DNA of 61,386 nucleotides from Gemmatimonadales bacterium (GTDB lineage: Bacteria; Krumholzibacteriota; Krumholzibacteriia; LZORAL124-64-63): the NCBI GenBank assembly GCA_019038745.1, contig JAHOYV010000095.1, forward strand, positions 1-61,386, given 5' to 3'. The notes beneath the pieces were generated by a model. That model did not search any database. It saw only the letters and a list, made by a program, of their open reading frames with translations, and was not told where the DNA came from. The translations under genes were made by a program, and so were the position numbers. Positions 43,664 to 52,970 of the stretch are shown piece by piece; within the stretch, counting starts at the first letter, position 1; each line of letters starts with the position of its first letter.

Positions 43664-45784
43664 ATGCTCAAGGCCCTGGTTGCCCACCGCCTGTTTCCCA
43701 AATTCAGCTTTCCACTCCTGGGTGTTCTGATCGTCTCGGGTCTAGTATCAACCCCTGCGTCCGCGACCGATCCCAGCTCGATTCTTTCCCACCAGGTCGA
43801 CGCGGTTTTCGATGTGGACCAGCACACGGTGGTCATTGTTGATCGAGTAACCGTGCCCGCCGGCCTGGACCACCTGCGCTTGGGTCAGGGAATGACCGTC
43901 TCCTCAATTACCGGACCAGGCGACGGGGCGGTCGACCTCACTGTTGCCGTGCTTCACGAAGAGGATGAGGATGGTCCTTTCCTGCGCCTGGACCTGGCTG
44001 CCATCGGTGTGGCCGGGCAGGGCGGGTCAATCGTATTGACCTACGGAGGCACTTTCCACGAATCGGTGAAGGGCGTGATCTTTTCCCGCGAGAACGTAGG
44101 GAACGAGATCAATGCCACGATCAGCGATGAAGGTATCTACCTGTCGGTTTCGTGCGAGTGGCTGGTCTGGAACGAGGGCGTGATGGCAACCCACGATCTC
44201 CGCCTGGATACTCCTGCCGGTTTCGAGACCGTCACCCAGGGCGCGCGCACCCGGCACGAGGAAATCGACGGTCGCCTTTTGACCCGCTGGACAGCCGAAC
44301 ATCCTGCCGATGGCCTGACCCTGATCGCCAACCGCTATTTCGTGCACGAGGAACCCGTCGGGGACGGTGTGATCAGCTACACCTTCTTTCTGGAGGACGA
44401 CGCCCGCCTGCGAGCAACGTACATGGAGCGGACCGGCGCCTACATCGACATGTACGAGGAGATGATCGGACCCTATCCCTACGCCAAATTCGCCACGGTG
44501 GAAAATTGGTTTCCGACCGGCTACGGGATGCCCAGCTATACTTTGCTCGGCGGGCAGATCATCAGGCTGCCCTTCATCCCCTACACATCCTTCGGCCATG
44601 AAATCTGCCACAACTGGTGGGGCAATTCCGTTTTCGTGAACTCGGACGAGGGCAACTGGTGCGAGGGCATCACGGTTTATTGTGCTGATTACCACTACAA
44701 GGAACTGGAGTCCGATGACGCGGCTCTGGGCTACCGCCGAACGGTACTGAAAAACTACGCCGCCTACGTCAATGATCCTGAAGATGACTTTCCCCTGACC
44801 GAATTCCGCAGCCGTCACAGCGGCGCCACACGGGCTGTCGGGTACGGCAAATCCATGATGGTCTACCACATGATCGACCGGATGGTCGGTCGTGAGGTTT
44901 TCCTGGCCGGGTTGCAGAAAGTAGCGGCTGAACACAAGTTCACCAAGGCCTCATGGAGCGACTTCATCAACGCGTTCGCCGAACTTTCCGGCCGCGACCT
45001 GGCGGTTTTTCAAGAGCAATGGCTAACCTGGACCGGGGCGCCGTTCCTTCAAATTTCCAACGTTGATTTTCACGACGACGGTGTGCGCTTCGAATTGGAC
45101 CAGGGCGAATCCGCCTACCTGCTTGATATTCCCGTGGTTCTTACAACGACTGGGGGCGAGCAGGAGGAGATCCTGGTTATGGACCAGTCCCACCAGGAGT
45201 TCCGCCTTGATATTCCCGGGGTCAAGGGGATATCGGTAGATCCGGACTGTCATCTTTTCCGACACTTGGCATTCGAGGAGATCGAGCCCACGATCAGTCA
45301 GGTTCTGGGCGACGCGGCACCCACTTTTGTTATGGACGGGCCCAGCCCGGAGATAAAATCAGCAGTGGAGGGGTTCGCAGCTGATTTCATGGAGGCGTCC
45401 TCGTTCTCCATGATAGAAAACGGAAAGTTGCCGGTCGACCTGCCTCTCGAATCCTATCACGCCAACATCGTTTTCAACCCGGGCAAGGATCTTATGGACG
45501 GCTACGAGGCGCCGGGTATGACCCAATCGGGCAAGACACTGTTCCTGGAGGGCAAACGCTACAGTCTGAAAGAGTATGATTTTGTCTTTGCCACAGCGAA
45601 CCCCTACTACAAGACTATCACTGATCTGGTCCTCTTGTCCGATTCGCCCCAGCGGCTGCAATCCCTGGCCAACCGGGTTGTTCACTACGGGAAGTACAGC
45701 TGGCTTCTGATGCCGCACGGACAGGGCCCCGTGCTGAAGGGGAATTGGCCGGTAAGCGGCTCGCCCCTGATTGTGAATAAATAG
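43664..45784 (+). CDS. M1-like exported metallopeptidase
   Basis: This 706-residue protein has a signal peptide ending near 'TPASA'. The M1 gluzincin motif is present as His312-Glu-x-x-His316 in 'FGHEICHNWWGN' with the third zinc ligand Glu334 ('NWCEG'), 18 residues later, as the family requires. The substrate-site GAMEN motif of classical aminopeptidases is replaced by 'TGYGMPSYTLLG', so exopeptidase specificity is uncertain. An N-terminal beta domain comes first, and a C-terminal domain of about 200 residues is unassigned. AAGGAG precedes the ATG. The row of M16, M1 and propeller genes suggests a set of exported proteins acting on peptides. Confidence 0.88.
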   Translation: MLKALVAHRLFPKFSFPLLGVLIVSGLVSTPASATDPSSILSHQVDAVFDVDQHTVVIVDRVTVPAGLDHLRLGQGMTVSSITGPGDGAVDLTVAVLHEEDEDGPFLRLDLAAIGVAGQGGSIVLTYGGTFHESVKGVIFSRENVGNEINATISDEGIYLSVSCEWLVWNEGVMATHDLRLDTPAGFETVTQGARTRHEEIDGRLLTRWTAEHPADGLTLIANRYFVHEEPVGDGVISYTFFLEDDARLRATYMERTGAYIDMYEEMIGPYPYAKFATVENWFPTGYGMPSYTLLGGQIIRLPFIPYTSFGHEICHNWWGNSVFVNSDEGNWCEGITVYCADYHYKELESDDAALGYRRTVLKNYAAYVNDPEDDFPLTEFRSRHSGATRAVGYGKSMMVYHMIDRMVGREVFLAGLQKVAAEHKFTKASWSDFINAFAELSGRDLAVFQEQWLTWTGAPFLQISNVDFHDDGVRFELDQGESAYLLDIPVVLTTTGGEQEEILVMDQSHQEFRLDIPGVKGISVDPDCHLFRHLAFEEIEPTISQVLGDAAPTFVMDGPSPEIKSAVEGFAADFMEASSFSMIENGKLPVDLPLESYHANIVFNPGKDLMDGYEAPGMTQSGKTLFLEGKRYSLKEYDFVFATANPYYKTITDLVLLSDSPQRLQSLANRVVHYGKYSWLLMPHGQGPVLKGNWPVSGSPLIVNK

Positions 45785-45890
45785 GTCCCTCGGTTCCAAT
45801 CCCTGCTCGGGATAGGTGCAATGTGTGTTATTATTCTTGTTCGTGAGTCTGTGAGACCCGGTTCTTACAAGTGGAGCCTGAATCAATTAT

Positions 45891-47681
45891 ATGAATCGTC
45901 CATCGGAAAGATCGTCGACTTTCCTGCCGCATTGTCTTTTGCCGGCGGTTCTTCTCATTGCCCTGTTGTTTTTTGTCGTCGGCTGTAGTGATGATGACGA
46001 CATGGTTGCTCCTGTCACCGAGTCCCAATGGCACCTGGCCCTGGAGCCAGAGTACACGCAGCGGGCCGTTTGGGGTGTGACCCCTTTTCACTTCTTCACA
46101 ACCGGCGAGTACGGTGTGGTCCGTCGCTACTATAACGGCGAATGGGACTCCTGGCAGTTCGACTACACCAAACACTTACGCGGGATATGGGGACAGGATG
46201 GAGAACACGTTCTGGCTGTTGGCCAGGCGGGATACTGTCTCCAGTTCGACGGCCAGGAGTGGCGGGCCCGATACTCGGGGACCTACGAGGACTTGCTGGG
46301 TATCTGGGGCACGGATTGGGCCAACGTTTACGCCGTAGGGGTTCACGGCACCATGGTCCATTTCGACGGCGTGCGCTGGTCCGGTCTGGATAGCGGAGTG
46401 GAAGCTACTCTCTACAGTGTCTGGGGAAGCGGACCCGATGACATTTTCGTTGTGGGATCCAGCGGCACCATCCTGCATTTCGACGGGACGGATTGGTCCG
46501 AGCAGGACAGTGGAACTCCCCAGGCTCTTGACTGCGTGTGGGGATTTGCCGCCGATGATGTCTATGCGGTGGGTGCACTGGGGGCCATTGTGCACTATGA
46601 CGGCCAGACCTGGTCGGTCCAGGATAGCGGCACCACGGAGAGGATCTGGGCCGTGCGCGGCCTGCCTGGATGTGATCCCGTGGCAGTGGGGTCCAGCGGT
46701 GCCTATCTTGTGCGCCGGGGGGGGCAGTGGGAAGTCGATGAAATCGCCCAGGGCCGCTATCTGTACGGGCTTTGGGACGATGGAGACAGTGCCCTTTTGC
46801 TGGTCGGTTACAACGGTCTGGTGATGCGCCTGACCAGTCCGGCCTGGCAACTGCTGAATGCGGGTCGGACACACTGGATCAAGGATGTGTACGCTTTTCC
46901 AGACGGGCAGGTTTATGCGGTGGGTAAGCAGGATGCCGTCCTGCAATCGGCCGGCGACGGCTGGCAGAACATCGCCCCCCACCTGGGTGATGTGGATTAT
47001 GCCGACCTGTGGGGAACCAGTCCGGACGATTTCTTCGTGGTTGGCAGCCGGGGTGTGATCATCCGCTACCAAAGCGGCCGGCCCTGGACGGTCTGGGAGC
47101 TGCAATCCCAGGCAAATCTGGAAGGTATCTGGGGCACAGATACGGGCAATATCTTCGCCGTCGGCGAACACGGTTGTATCGCCCACTTCGACGGGGACGT
47201 CTGGGAAGTGATGTCCAGTAACACGGGGTACTCCCTGAACAGTATCCACGGTCGAGGATCAGACGATATCTACGCCGTGGGATTGAACGGGGCGGTTGTC
47301 CACTTCGACGGCGTCGTCTGGCGTCCGGTGGATACCGGATCCTCGATATCCCTGAACGGGGTGTGGTGTGCTCCTGACGGTGAGACCATCGCCGTGGGGA
47401 CATCGGGATTTGCTCTGCACAGCGATGGAGGATACGGTGTCGACGCGGGATGGGAGGCCAAGGAAAGCGGAACAGCCTTAACGTTGTTTGCCATCAGCGG
47501 AGACGAACTCGGCAACACCTACGCAGTGGGCTACAACGGTTTGGTGGTTCATTACTATAACAACACCTGGGATTCCTGGATCACAGGGAGACATGATCGC
47601 CTGAACGCGATTTCCGTGGGACCGGAGGGGGATGTCCTCGTCGCAGGTCTCTGGGGTTTGATTCTTCGCTACGGCGAATGA
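45891..47681 (+). CDS. Lipoprotein built of 14 WG-type propeller repeats
   Basis: This 596-residue lipoprotein has the lipobox 'FFVVGC' followed by four aspartates. The whole mature part is made of about 14 repeats of roughly 40 residues with the pattern WG...(D)D(V/I)(Y/F)(A/V)VG..G.(I/V).H(F/Y)DG..W, as in 'VWGFAADDVYAVGALGAIVH'. Fourteen units fit two seven-bladed beta-propellers. Proteins of this kind occur in FCB bacteria and deltaproteobacteria, with unknown roles in binding or adhesion. A run of eight G at 46717-46724 lies within the coding frame. It stands 106 bases after the M1-like protease gene. Confidence 0.8.
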   Translation: MNRPSERSSTFLPHCLLPAVLLIALLFFVVGCSDDDDMVAPVTESQWHLALEPEYTQRAVWGVTPFHFFTTGEYGVVRRYYNGEWDSWQFDYTKHLRGIWGQDGEHVLAVGQAGYCLQFDGQEWRARYSGTYEDLLGIWGTDWANVYAVGVHGTMVHFDGVRWSGLDSGVEATLYSVWGSGPDDIFVVGSSGTILHFDGTDWSEQDSGTPQALDCVWGFAADDVYAVGALGAIVHYDGQTWSVQDSGTTERIWAVRGLPGCDPVAVGSSGAYLVRRGGQWEVDEIAQGRYLYGLWDDGDSALLLVGYNGLVMRLTSPAWQLLNAGRTHWIKDVYAFPDGQVYAVGKQDAVLQSAGDGWQNIAPHLGDVDYADLWGTSPDDFFVVGSRGVIIRYQSGRPWTVWELQSQANLEGIWGTDTGNIFAVGEHGCIAHFDGDVWEVMSSNTGYSLNSIHGRGSDDIYAVGLNGAVVHFDGVVWRPVDTGSSISLNGVWCAPDGETIAVGTSGFALHSDGGYGVDAGWEAKESGTALTLFAISGDELGNTYAVGYNGLVVHYYNNTWDSWITGRHDRLNAISVGPEGDVLVAGLWGLILRYGE

Positions 47682-47693
47682 CAAGGAGTGAAA

Positions 47694-49151
47694 ATGGGAA
47701 AGCTGGATAAGCTGCAACCGACCGCCGTCTGGCGCATCTTCGAGAAAATGACTGCTATTCCCCACGGATCCGGCAATGAGACCGGGATCCAGAGCATGTT
47801 CAAGGAATGGGCAGACGAGCGTGAACTTGCCTGGCAGGAGGATGAGGTCGGCAACCTGTTGGTCAAAATTCCCGCTACCAAGGGCCTCGAGAAGGCTGCC
47901 CCGGTGCTGATACAGGGCCACGTGGATATGGTCTGCGAGAAGAACTCCGCCACGAAGCACGACTTCGAAAAGGATCCCCTGAAGCTGAAAATCGAGGGTG
48001 ACTGGGTCACGGCAGACGGTACGACCCTGGGCGCGGATAATGGTATCGGGGTTGCCATGGGCTTGGCCCTGGCCGACGATCCGGGTGTTGCTCACGGTCC
48101 GGTCGAAGTGCTCCTGACCGTCGACGAGGAGCGGGGCCTGACCGGAGCCGCGGGCGTACAGGCCGGTTTCTTCGCTTCACGCAAAATGATCAACCTGGAT
48201 TCCGAAGAGGACGAGGCCATCTTCGTCGGCTGCGCCGGTGGTCGCGACACCCAGTTCACCATGAAGAACCGCGCCACCCGTTCACCCAAGGACAGCGTCG
48301 GTCGCAAGGTCACCATCGGTGGTTTGAAGGGCGGGCATTCGGGCCTGGACATCCACCAGCACCGCGGCAACGCGATCAAGATCCTGACGCGCGCCCTGCA
48401 GGCCGCCTCGCTTGAGATGGAGGTCCGTCTGGTCGAAATCAACGGCGGCAGTATGCGCAACGCAATTCCGCGCGAAGCCGAGGCCAAAGTTGTCGTACCC
48501 AAGGCCCTGGGGCGAAAGTTCAAGCAGACCGTGGACCAGGCGTTGCAGGCGATCCTGACCGATGAGCTGGCCGATACGGATCCAGGCTTCATCTGGAAGG
48601 TGGCTGCCGTGCAGGCGCCCCGCTGTTTGAGCCTGGCCAGCAGCCAAACCACCTTGAATCTCCTGGCGGCCATTCCCAACGGGGTGACGTCCATGAGCAA
48701 TGAAATGCCGGGCCTGGTTGAATCGAGCACCAATCTGGGGGTTGTCAAAACCCAGGGAGCGCGCGTGGAGATGGTCTGTTGCAGCCGCTCGTCGGTGATG
48801 TCCTCGCTGGCCAGTTTGGTGGAGCAGCACCTGGCGGTGGGTCTTTTGGCCGGAGCCGAGGTGGAACAGCCCGAAGGTTATCCAGGCTGGAAACCCAATC
48901 TGAAATCGCCACTGTTGGCTATCACCCGTAATCGTTACAAGAAGGCTTTCGGCAAGGATGCCGAGTTGTTGGCCATCCATGCCGGGTTGGAGTGTGGACT
49001 GTTGACGGAAAAATATCCGGATCTGGATATTGTCTCCTTCGGGCCCAACATCACGGGAGCTCATTCGCCGGATGAGAAGGTGCAGATCAGCTCGGTGCAG
49101 AAGATCTGGAAGCTTTTTGCGGCAACGCTGCAAGGTGTCGCCAAGGGGTGA
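47694..49151 (+). CDS. pepD: Xaa-His/beta-alanyl dipeptidase (aminoacyl-histidine dipeptidase)
   Basis: The protein has 485 residues from the ATG at 47694 (AAGGAG 5 bases upstream). It is an M20 family, PepD-type cytosolic dipeptidase with the metal ligands and catalytic residues in 'LIQGHVDMVCEKN', 'GADNGIGVAMG' and 'LLTVDEERGLTG', plus the dimerisation insert. It hydrolyses unspecific dipeptides including Xaa-His. It would finish the breakdown of peptides produced by the exported proteases encoded nearby. It starts 12 bases after the propeller lipoprotein and is followed by a terminator. Confidence 0.93.
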   Translation: MGKLDKLQPTAVWRIFEKMTAIPHGSGNETGIQSMFKEWADERELAWQEDEVGNLLVKIPATKGLEKAAPVLIQGHVDMVCEKNSATKHDFEKDPLKLKIEGDWVTADGTTLGADNGIGVAMGLALADDPGVAHGPVEVLLTVDEERGLTGAAGVQAGFFASRKMINLDSEEDEAIFVGCAGGRDTQFTMKNRATRSPKDSVGRKVTIGGLKGGHSGLDIHQHRGNAIKILTRALQAASLEMEVRLVEINGGSMRNAIPREAEAKVVVPKALGRKFKQTVDQALQAILTDELADTDPGFIWKVAAVQAPRCLSLASSQTTLNLLAAIPNGVTSMSNEMPGLVESSTNLGVVKTQGARVEMVCCSRSSVMSSLASLVEQHLAVGLLAGAEVEQPEGYPGWKPNLKSPLLAITRNRYKKAFGKDAELLAIHAGLECGLLTEKYPDLDIVSFGPNITGAHSPDEKVQISSVQKIWKLFAATLQGVAKG

Positions 49152-49174
49152 TTCGAGGGAATAGGTTCTGATAG

Positions 49175-49213
49175 GGGCGGCACATAAATGGTTGTGCCGC
49201 CCGTCTTGTTTTT
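49175..49213 (+). terminator. Rho-independent terminator after pepD
   Basis: A 10-bp stem (GGGCGGCACA 49175-49184 with TGTGCCGCCC 49193-49202) is followed by GTCTTGTTTTT (49203-49213). Confidence 0.85.
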
Positions 49214-49247
49214 GGATTTCCCCACCCCTGAAGAACTTTCCCACAAG

Positions 49248-49389
49248 TTATCCACTGATTTCATTGGTTATCCCCGGTTGGCTACTTGCCCTGCGTGGAT
49301 CAGGTAACGCAGTGAGAGAAATCATCTTAAAAAATTCCGGCGAAATGTTAAAAAATACCCAGGAAAATTGAGGCCATTGGTTATCCACA
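49248..49389. other. Cluster of DnaA-box-like sites in an AT-rich gap
   Basis: The 390-base gap between the pepD terminator and the citrate lyase gene holds one exact consensus DnaA box, TTATCCACA (49381-49389). It also has two near matches, TTATCCACT (49248-49256) and TTATCCCCG (49268-49276). CATTGGTTATCC occurs twice (49262-49273 and 49375-49386), each followed closely by CGGTTGG. Short A-runs lie between them. This could be a replication-related site or a DnaA-controlled region, but no replication gene is nearby. No gene is seen in this gap. Confidence 0.35.
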
Positions 49390-49603
49390 AATTAATCGGT
49401 TGGTAAGAATCCCGGCTGCGATAGATGTTTGGGAAGTGAAAAATGTCCATCGCCCAGCCCCCCTAACCGATGCAATTTCAAGAAATGCTCAAAGAACTCC
49501 ATTGCCTCATTCCCGGCTTTTCACCATCATTCCAGTATAGGATCCAGCAGTGGATCCGCCGGTGTGATCCATCCTCACCAGATTGCTTGGGAAAGGCGAA
49601 AAA

Positions 49604-50866
49604 ATGTCCAGATCCGGGGAAGCAGGCCAGAAGGGACCGAAGGTCAGGTCAGATTGCTGGGTGGGCGTGGAACTCAAGGAATCCGGTGGCCTGAAAATCG
49701 AATTGAAGAGCAGGGTAGAGGGCATGTTCGGTGAGCGGATCATGGCCCAGATCGAGGCGGGCTGTGCTGCCCTGGGCGTCGAACATGCGGTGATCCAGGT
49801 GGAGGACCAGGGTGCGCTTCCATTTACCCTCGCCGCTCGTCTGGAAACCGCAGTCCTGCGAGCCGGGCACAAGGCGAAGGGCGAATACCTTCTGGAGATG
49901 AAGGAATACTGCCTCTATACCAGTAATGCCTCCCGCTTGCGCCGAAGCCGCCTATACCTTCCCGGCAATGAACCCAAATTTTACATCAACGCCGGATTGC
50001 ATGATCCGGACGGCCTGATTCTCGATTTGGAAGATTCGGTCGCTCCGGCCGAGAAGGATGCGGCCCGCTGCCTGGTTCGCAACGCCCTGCGTGCCGTGAA
50101 TTTCTACGGCGCCGAACGCATGGTGCGCATCAACCAGGGGGAGCGCGGCCTGGAGGATCTGGACTGGATCATTCCCCACAATACCCACCTGGTGCTGATC
50201 CCCAAGGTGGAGACGACCGGGCAGGTCACGGCTGTGGCCGAGCGGATCGCCGCCATCCAGAAAGAGCATGGCCTGAGCGAACCCGTGCACTTGATGCCCA
50301 TCGTCGAGTCGGCTCTGGGCGCATGGCGGGCCTTCGAGATCGCCGCTGCTTCGCCGAATGTGGTGGGCCTGGCAATAGGGCTTGAGGATTACACGGCCGA
50401 TATCGGGGCCCAACGTACCCTGGAGGGGACCGAATCGTTCTGGGCCCGGGCCCAGGTTTTGAACGGGGCCAAGGCCGCTGGCGTTCAGCCCATCGACACG
50501 GTATTCAGCGACGTAACGGACATGGACGGCCTGCGTGATTCTGTTCTAGAGGCCAAATCGCTGGGTTTTGTGGGCAAGGGTTGCATCCATCCCCGACAGA
50601 TCGCCGTGGTTCACGATGCTTTTGCTCCCCAGGATGCGGAAATTGAAAAAGCCAAGCGGATCGTCCTGGCTTTCGAAAAGGCCGATGCCCAGGGCCTTGG
50701 GGTGGTCAGCCTGGGCAGCAAGATGATCGATGCACCGGTTGTAAAGCGCGCCCAAACCACAATCCAGATTGCCCTGCTGGTCGGCAAACTGGTCGAGGAT
50801 TGGCGCGAGGAGGATTCCGGGGTCAAGCCGGGCGCTCGCCTCAAAGGCAAGTACATCGAGGGCTAA
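49604..50866 (+). CDS. Fused citrate lyase acyl carrier protein and beta subunit (CitD-CitE)
   Basis: The protein has 420 residues from the ATG at 49604. Residues about 15-90 form the CitD acyl carrier domain: 'RSDCWVGVELKES' places a serine at the position that takes the phosphoribosyl-dephospho-CoA group, and 'LGVEHAVIQVEDQGALPFT' follows. Residues about 108-420 form the CitE beta subunit, with 'RSRLYLPGNEPKF', 'DGLILDLEDSV', 'IPKVETTGQV', 'GLAIGLEDYTADIG' and 'GKGCIHPRQI'. CitE cleaves citryl-ACP to acetyl-ACP and oxaloacetate. In the classical enzyme CitD and CitE are separate chains. CitF is encoded two genes on. No CitC, CitX or CitG is in the window. Confidence 0.9.
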   Translation: MSRSGEAGQKGPKVRSDCWVGVELKESGGLKIELKSRVEGMFGERIMAQIEAGCAALGVEHAVIQVEDQGALPFTLAARLETAVLRAGHKAKGEYLLEMKEYCLYTSNASRLRRSRLYLPGNEPKFYINAGLHDPDGLILDLEDSVAPAEKDAARCLVRNALRAVNFYGAERMVRINQGERGLEDLDWIIPHNTHLVLIPKVETTGQVTAVAERIAAIQKEHGLSEPVHLMPIVESALGAWRAFEIAAASPNVVGLAIGLEDYTADIGAQRTLEGTESFWARAQVLNGAKAAGVQPIDTVFSDVTDMDGLRDSVLEAKSLGFVGKGCIHPRQIAVVHDAFAPQDAEIEKAKRIVLAFEKADAQGLGVVSLGSKMIDAPVVKRAQTTIQIALLVGKLVEDWREEDSGVKPGARLKGKYIEG

Positions 50867-50925
50867 AGCGACGGCGCAACCTGTTTGTAGGCAACTCGAA
50901 CTGAGGGACAATCCGGAGGGCACAC

Positions 50926-51360
50926 GTGGAACGGATAAAAATCGCCACCGAGATGTTCGATGAGGGATTCAACTGCGCCCAGGCGATCCTGGCCGCCTTC
51001 GGCCCAGGTCTGGGAGTGGATCGCCAGACCGCCCTCAAGCTGGGGTCGCCCCTTGGCGGCGGGCTCTCGCGAACGGGCGGGACGTGCGGCGCAGCCTTGG
51101 GGTCCTTGCTCATTCTGGGATTGCGCCACGGGCATGTCGATATCGATGACGACGAGCAAAGCGATCTGTGCAGGGCCGAGACCCAGGAATTCCTGCGCCG
51201 CCTGGGAGTCAAGCGGGGAGGGACCACTTGTCCGGAGATCCTGAATGCCGATCTTTCACAGCCCGGGGAACTGGAGCGAGCCAAGGATGAGGACCTGTTT
51301 GAAAAATCGTGTCCCCACGCGGTGAGGGAAGCGGCCGAAATCCTGGTGGAACTTCTTTAG
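50926..51360 (+). CDS. C-GCAxxG-C-C family (putative redox) protein
   Basis: The protein has 144 residues from a GTG with GGAGG about 9 bases upstream. It shows the family's spaced cysteines: 'FNCAQAILAAFG', 'RTGGTCGAALGSLL', then single cysteines in 'LCRAE', 'GGTTCPEIL' and 'SCPHAVREAAEIL'. Members are small, often encoded beside oxidoreductases or membrane transport genes, and probably bind a metal or undergo disulphide exchange; the activity is not established. It is wedged between the fused CitD-CitE gene (60 bases) and citF (42 bases) on the same strand, so it is likely part of the citrate lyase operon. Confidence 0.88.
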   Translation: MERIKIATEMFDEGFNCAQAILAAFGPGLGVDRQTALKLGSPLGGGLSRTGGTCGAALGSLLILGLRHGHVDIDDDEQSDLCRAETQEFLRRLGVKRGGTTCPEILNADLSQPGELERAKDEDLFEKSCPHAVREAAEILVELL

Positions 51361-51401
51361 CCGGGGCCTGGAAACAACAAACGAATACGGGAGATTTCGC
51401 G

Positions 51402-52970
51402 ATGACGAAGCTGATCCACAACCTGGTCCAAAATGCTGCCGGTCGCATGGTCCCCGCCCAGATCAACGGCCAGGAGGCCATTCCCTATCAGGGCCTGGGC
51501 AATTACCGGCCAACCGGGCGCAAGGCCGCCCCGCCGATCCGCTCCTGCGTGGACTATCCTCAGGACGGGGACAAAACGGTGGGCACGATCAAGGAAGCCC
51601 TGGTGAACGCGGGTCTGCGCGACGGTATGACCATCTCCTCGCACCACCATCTGCGCAACGGTGACTTCGTCGCCAACGCCGTCTTCGCCGCAGCCGCAGA
51701 ACTGGGCGTCAAGGATCTACGCTGGGTTCCGAGCGCCAGTTTTCCCGTCCACGAGCCGCAAATCGCTCACCTGGAAAGCGGTGTGATCCATCACATCGAA
51801 GGTTCGATGAATGGTCCTTTGGGTGACTACTGCACGCGCGGCAAGATGCGGGGCATGGCGGTTCTTCGCAGTCACGGAGGCCGTTACCAGGCAATTCAGG
51901 ACGGGGAAGTACACGTCGATATCGCCGTGATCGCTGCGCCTACGGCCGACCCGTTCGGCAACGCGACCGGCGACCGCGGCCCCACCGCCTGCGGCCTGCT
52001 GGGCTTCGCCCTGGCCGACAGCGAGTACGCCGACCACGTGATCGCCGTCACCGACAACCTGGTGCCTTTTCCCTGCATTCCCTGGCAGATCCAGGGCAAC
52101 AACGTGGACCAGGTCGTGGTCATGGATTCGATCGGCGACGCCAGCAAGATCGTCAGCGGCACCACCCAGGTGACCAAATCACCCGATCGCCTGCTGATCG
52201 CCGAACTGACGGCCCGCTTCTGTGACGAGGCCGGCATCATCCAGGATGGCTTCAGCTTCCAGGCCGGCGCCGGCGGCACCGCCTTGTCCTTCGCCCTGTT
52301 CCTGCGCGACATGATGCGCGAGCGTGGCATCAAGGCCCGCTTCGTGCGCGGCGGATCGACCCAATATCTGGTGGATATGCTCGAAGAGGGCTTGACCGAA
52401 TACATCCTGGACGGCCAGACCTTCGACCTAGAGGGCGTTCGCTCCATGCGCGAAAATCCCGGCCATCAGAACACTTCGCCCTTTACGAGCTACAACTGGC
52501 ACGGCAAGGGCAACTTCGCTTCGATGCTGGATGCAGTGGTCCTGGGTGCGACCGAGGTGGACGTGAATTTCAACGCCAATGTCGTTACCCACAGCGATGG
52601 CCGCCTGCTGCATGGAATCGGCGGCTGGCAGAACTGCCTGGCCAGCAAGTGCACCATCCTGCCCATCCCCAGTTTCCGCGACCGCATCCCGGTACTGGTG
52701 GACGAGGTGACCACCCTCTGTGGTCCCGGCGAGCTGATCGACGTGATCGTCACCGAGCGCGGCATCGCCATCAATCCACTGCGGCATGATCTTCTCGAGC
52801 GCCTGCGCGGCTCTTCTTTGCCGATCCGTACCATCGAAGAAATCAAGGGCGAGGTCGAGGATATCTGCGGTGGCCCGGCCGCCAAGCCGGAGTTGGGCGA
52901 GAAGGTTGTCGCTGCCATCAAATGGGTCGATGGAACCGTGATCGATTGCGTACGCCAGGTAGGCGACTGA
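51402..52970 (+). CDS. citF: Citrate lyase alpha subunit (citrate:acetyl-ACP transferase)
   Basis: The protein has 522 residues from the ATG at 51402 (GGGAG about 8 bases upstream). CitF swaps acetyl for citryl on the acyl carrier protein. The sequence runs through the two CoA-transferase-like halves with motifs 'GMTISSHHHLRNGDFVAN', 'GSMNGPLGDYCTRGKM', 'AAPTADPFGNATG', 'DGFSFQAGAGGTALS' and 'EVDVNFNANVVTHSDG', and ends with 'VTERGIAINPLR'. Length and motifs are those of complete CitF. Together with the fused CitD-CitE this gives all three catalytic parts of citrate lyase, which cleaves citrate to acetate and oxaloacetate. Genes for making and attaching the prosthetic group are not in the window. 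Confidence 0.94.
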   Translation: MTKLIHNLVQNAAGRMVPAQINGQEAIPYQGLGNYRPTGRKAAPPIRSCVDYPQDGDKTVGTIKEALVNAGLRDGMTISSHHHLRNGDFVANAVFAAAAELGVKDLRWVPSASFPVHEPQIAHLESGVIHHIEGSMNGPLGDYCTRGKMRGMAVLRSHGGRYQAIQDGEVHVDIAVIAAPTADPFGNATGDRGPTACGLLGFALADSEYADHVIAVTDNLVPFPCIPWQIQGNNVDQVVVMDSIGDASKIVSGTTQVTKSPDRLLIAELTARFCDEAGIIQDGFSFQAGAGGTALSFALFLRDMMRERGIKARFVRGGSTQYLVDMLEEGLTEYILDGQTFDLEGVRSMRENPGHQNTSPFTSYNWHGKGNFASMLDAVVLGATEVDVNFNANVVTHSDGRLLHGIGGWQNCLASKCTILPIPSFRDRIPVLVDEVTTLCGPGELIDVIVTERGIAINPLRHDLLERLRGSSLPIRTIEEIKGEVEDICGGPAAKPELGEKVVAAIKWVDGTVIDCVRQVGD

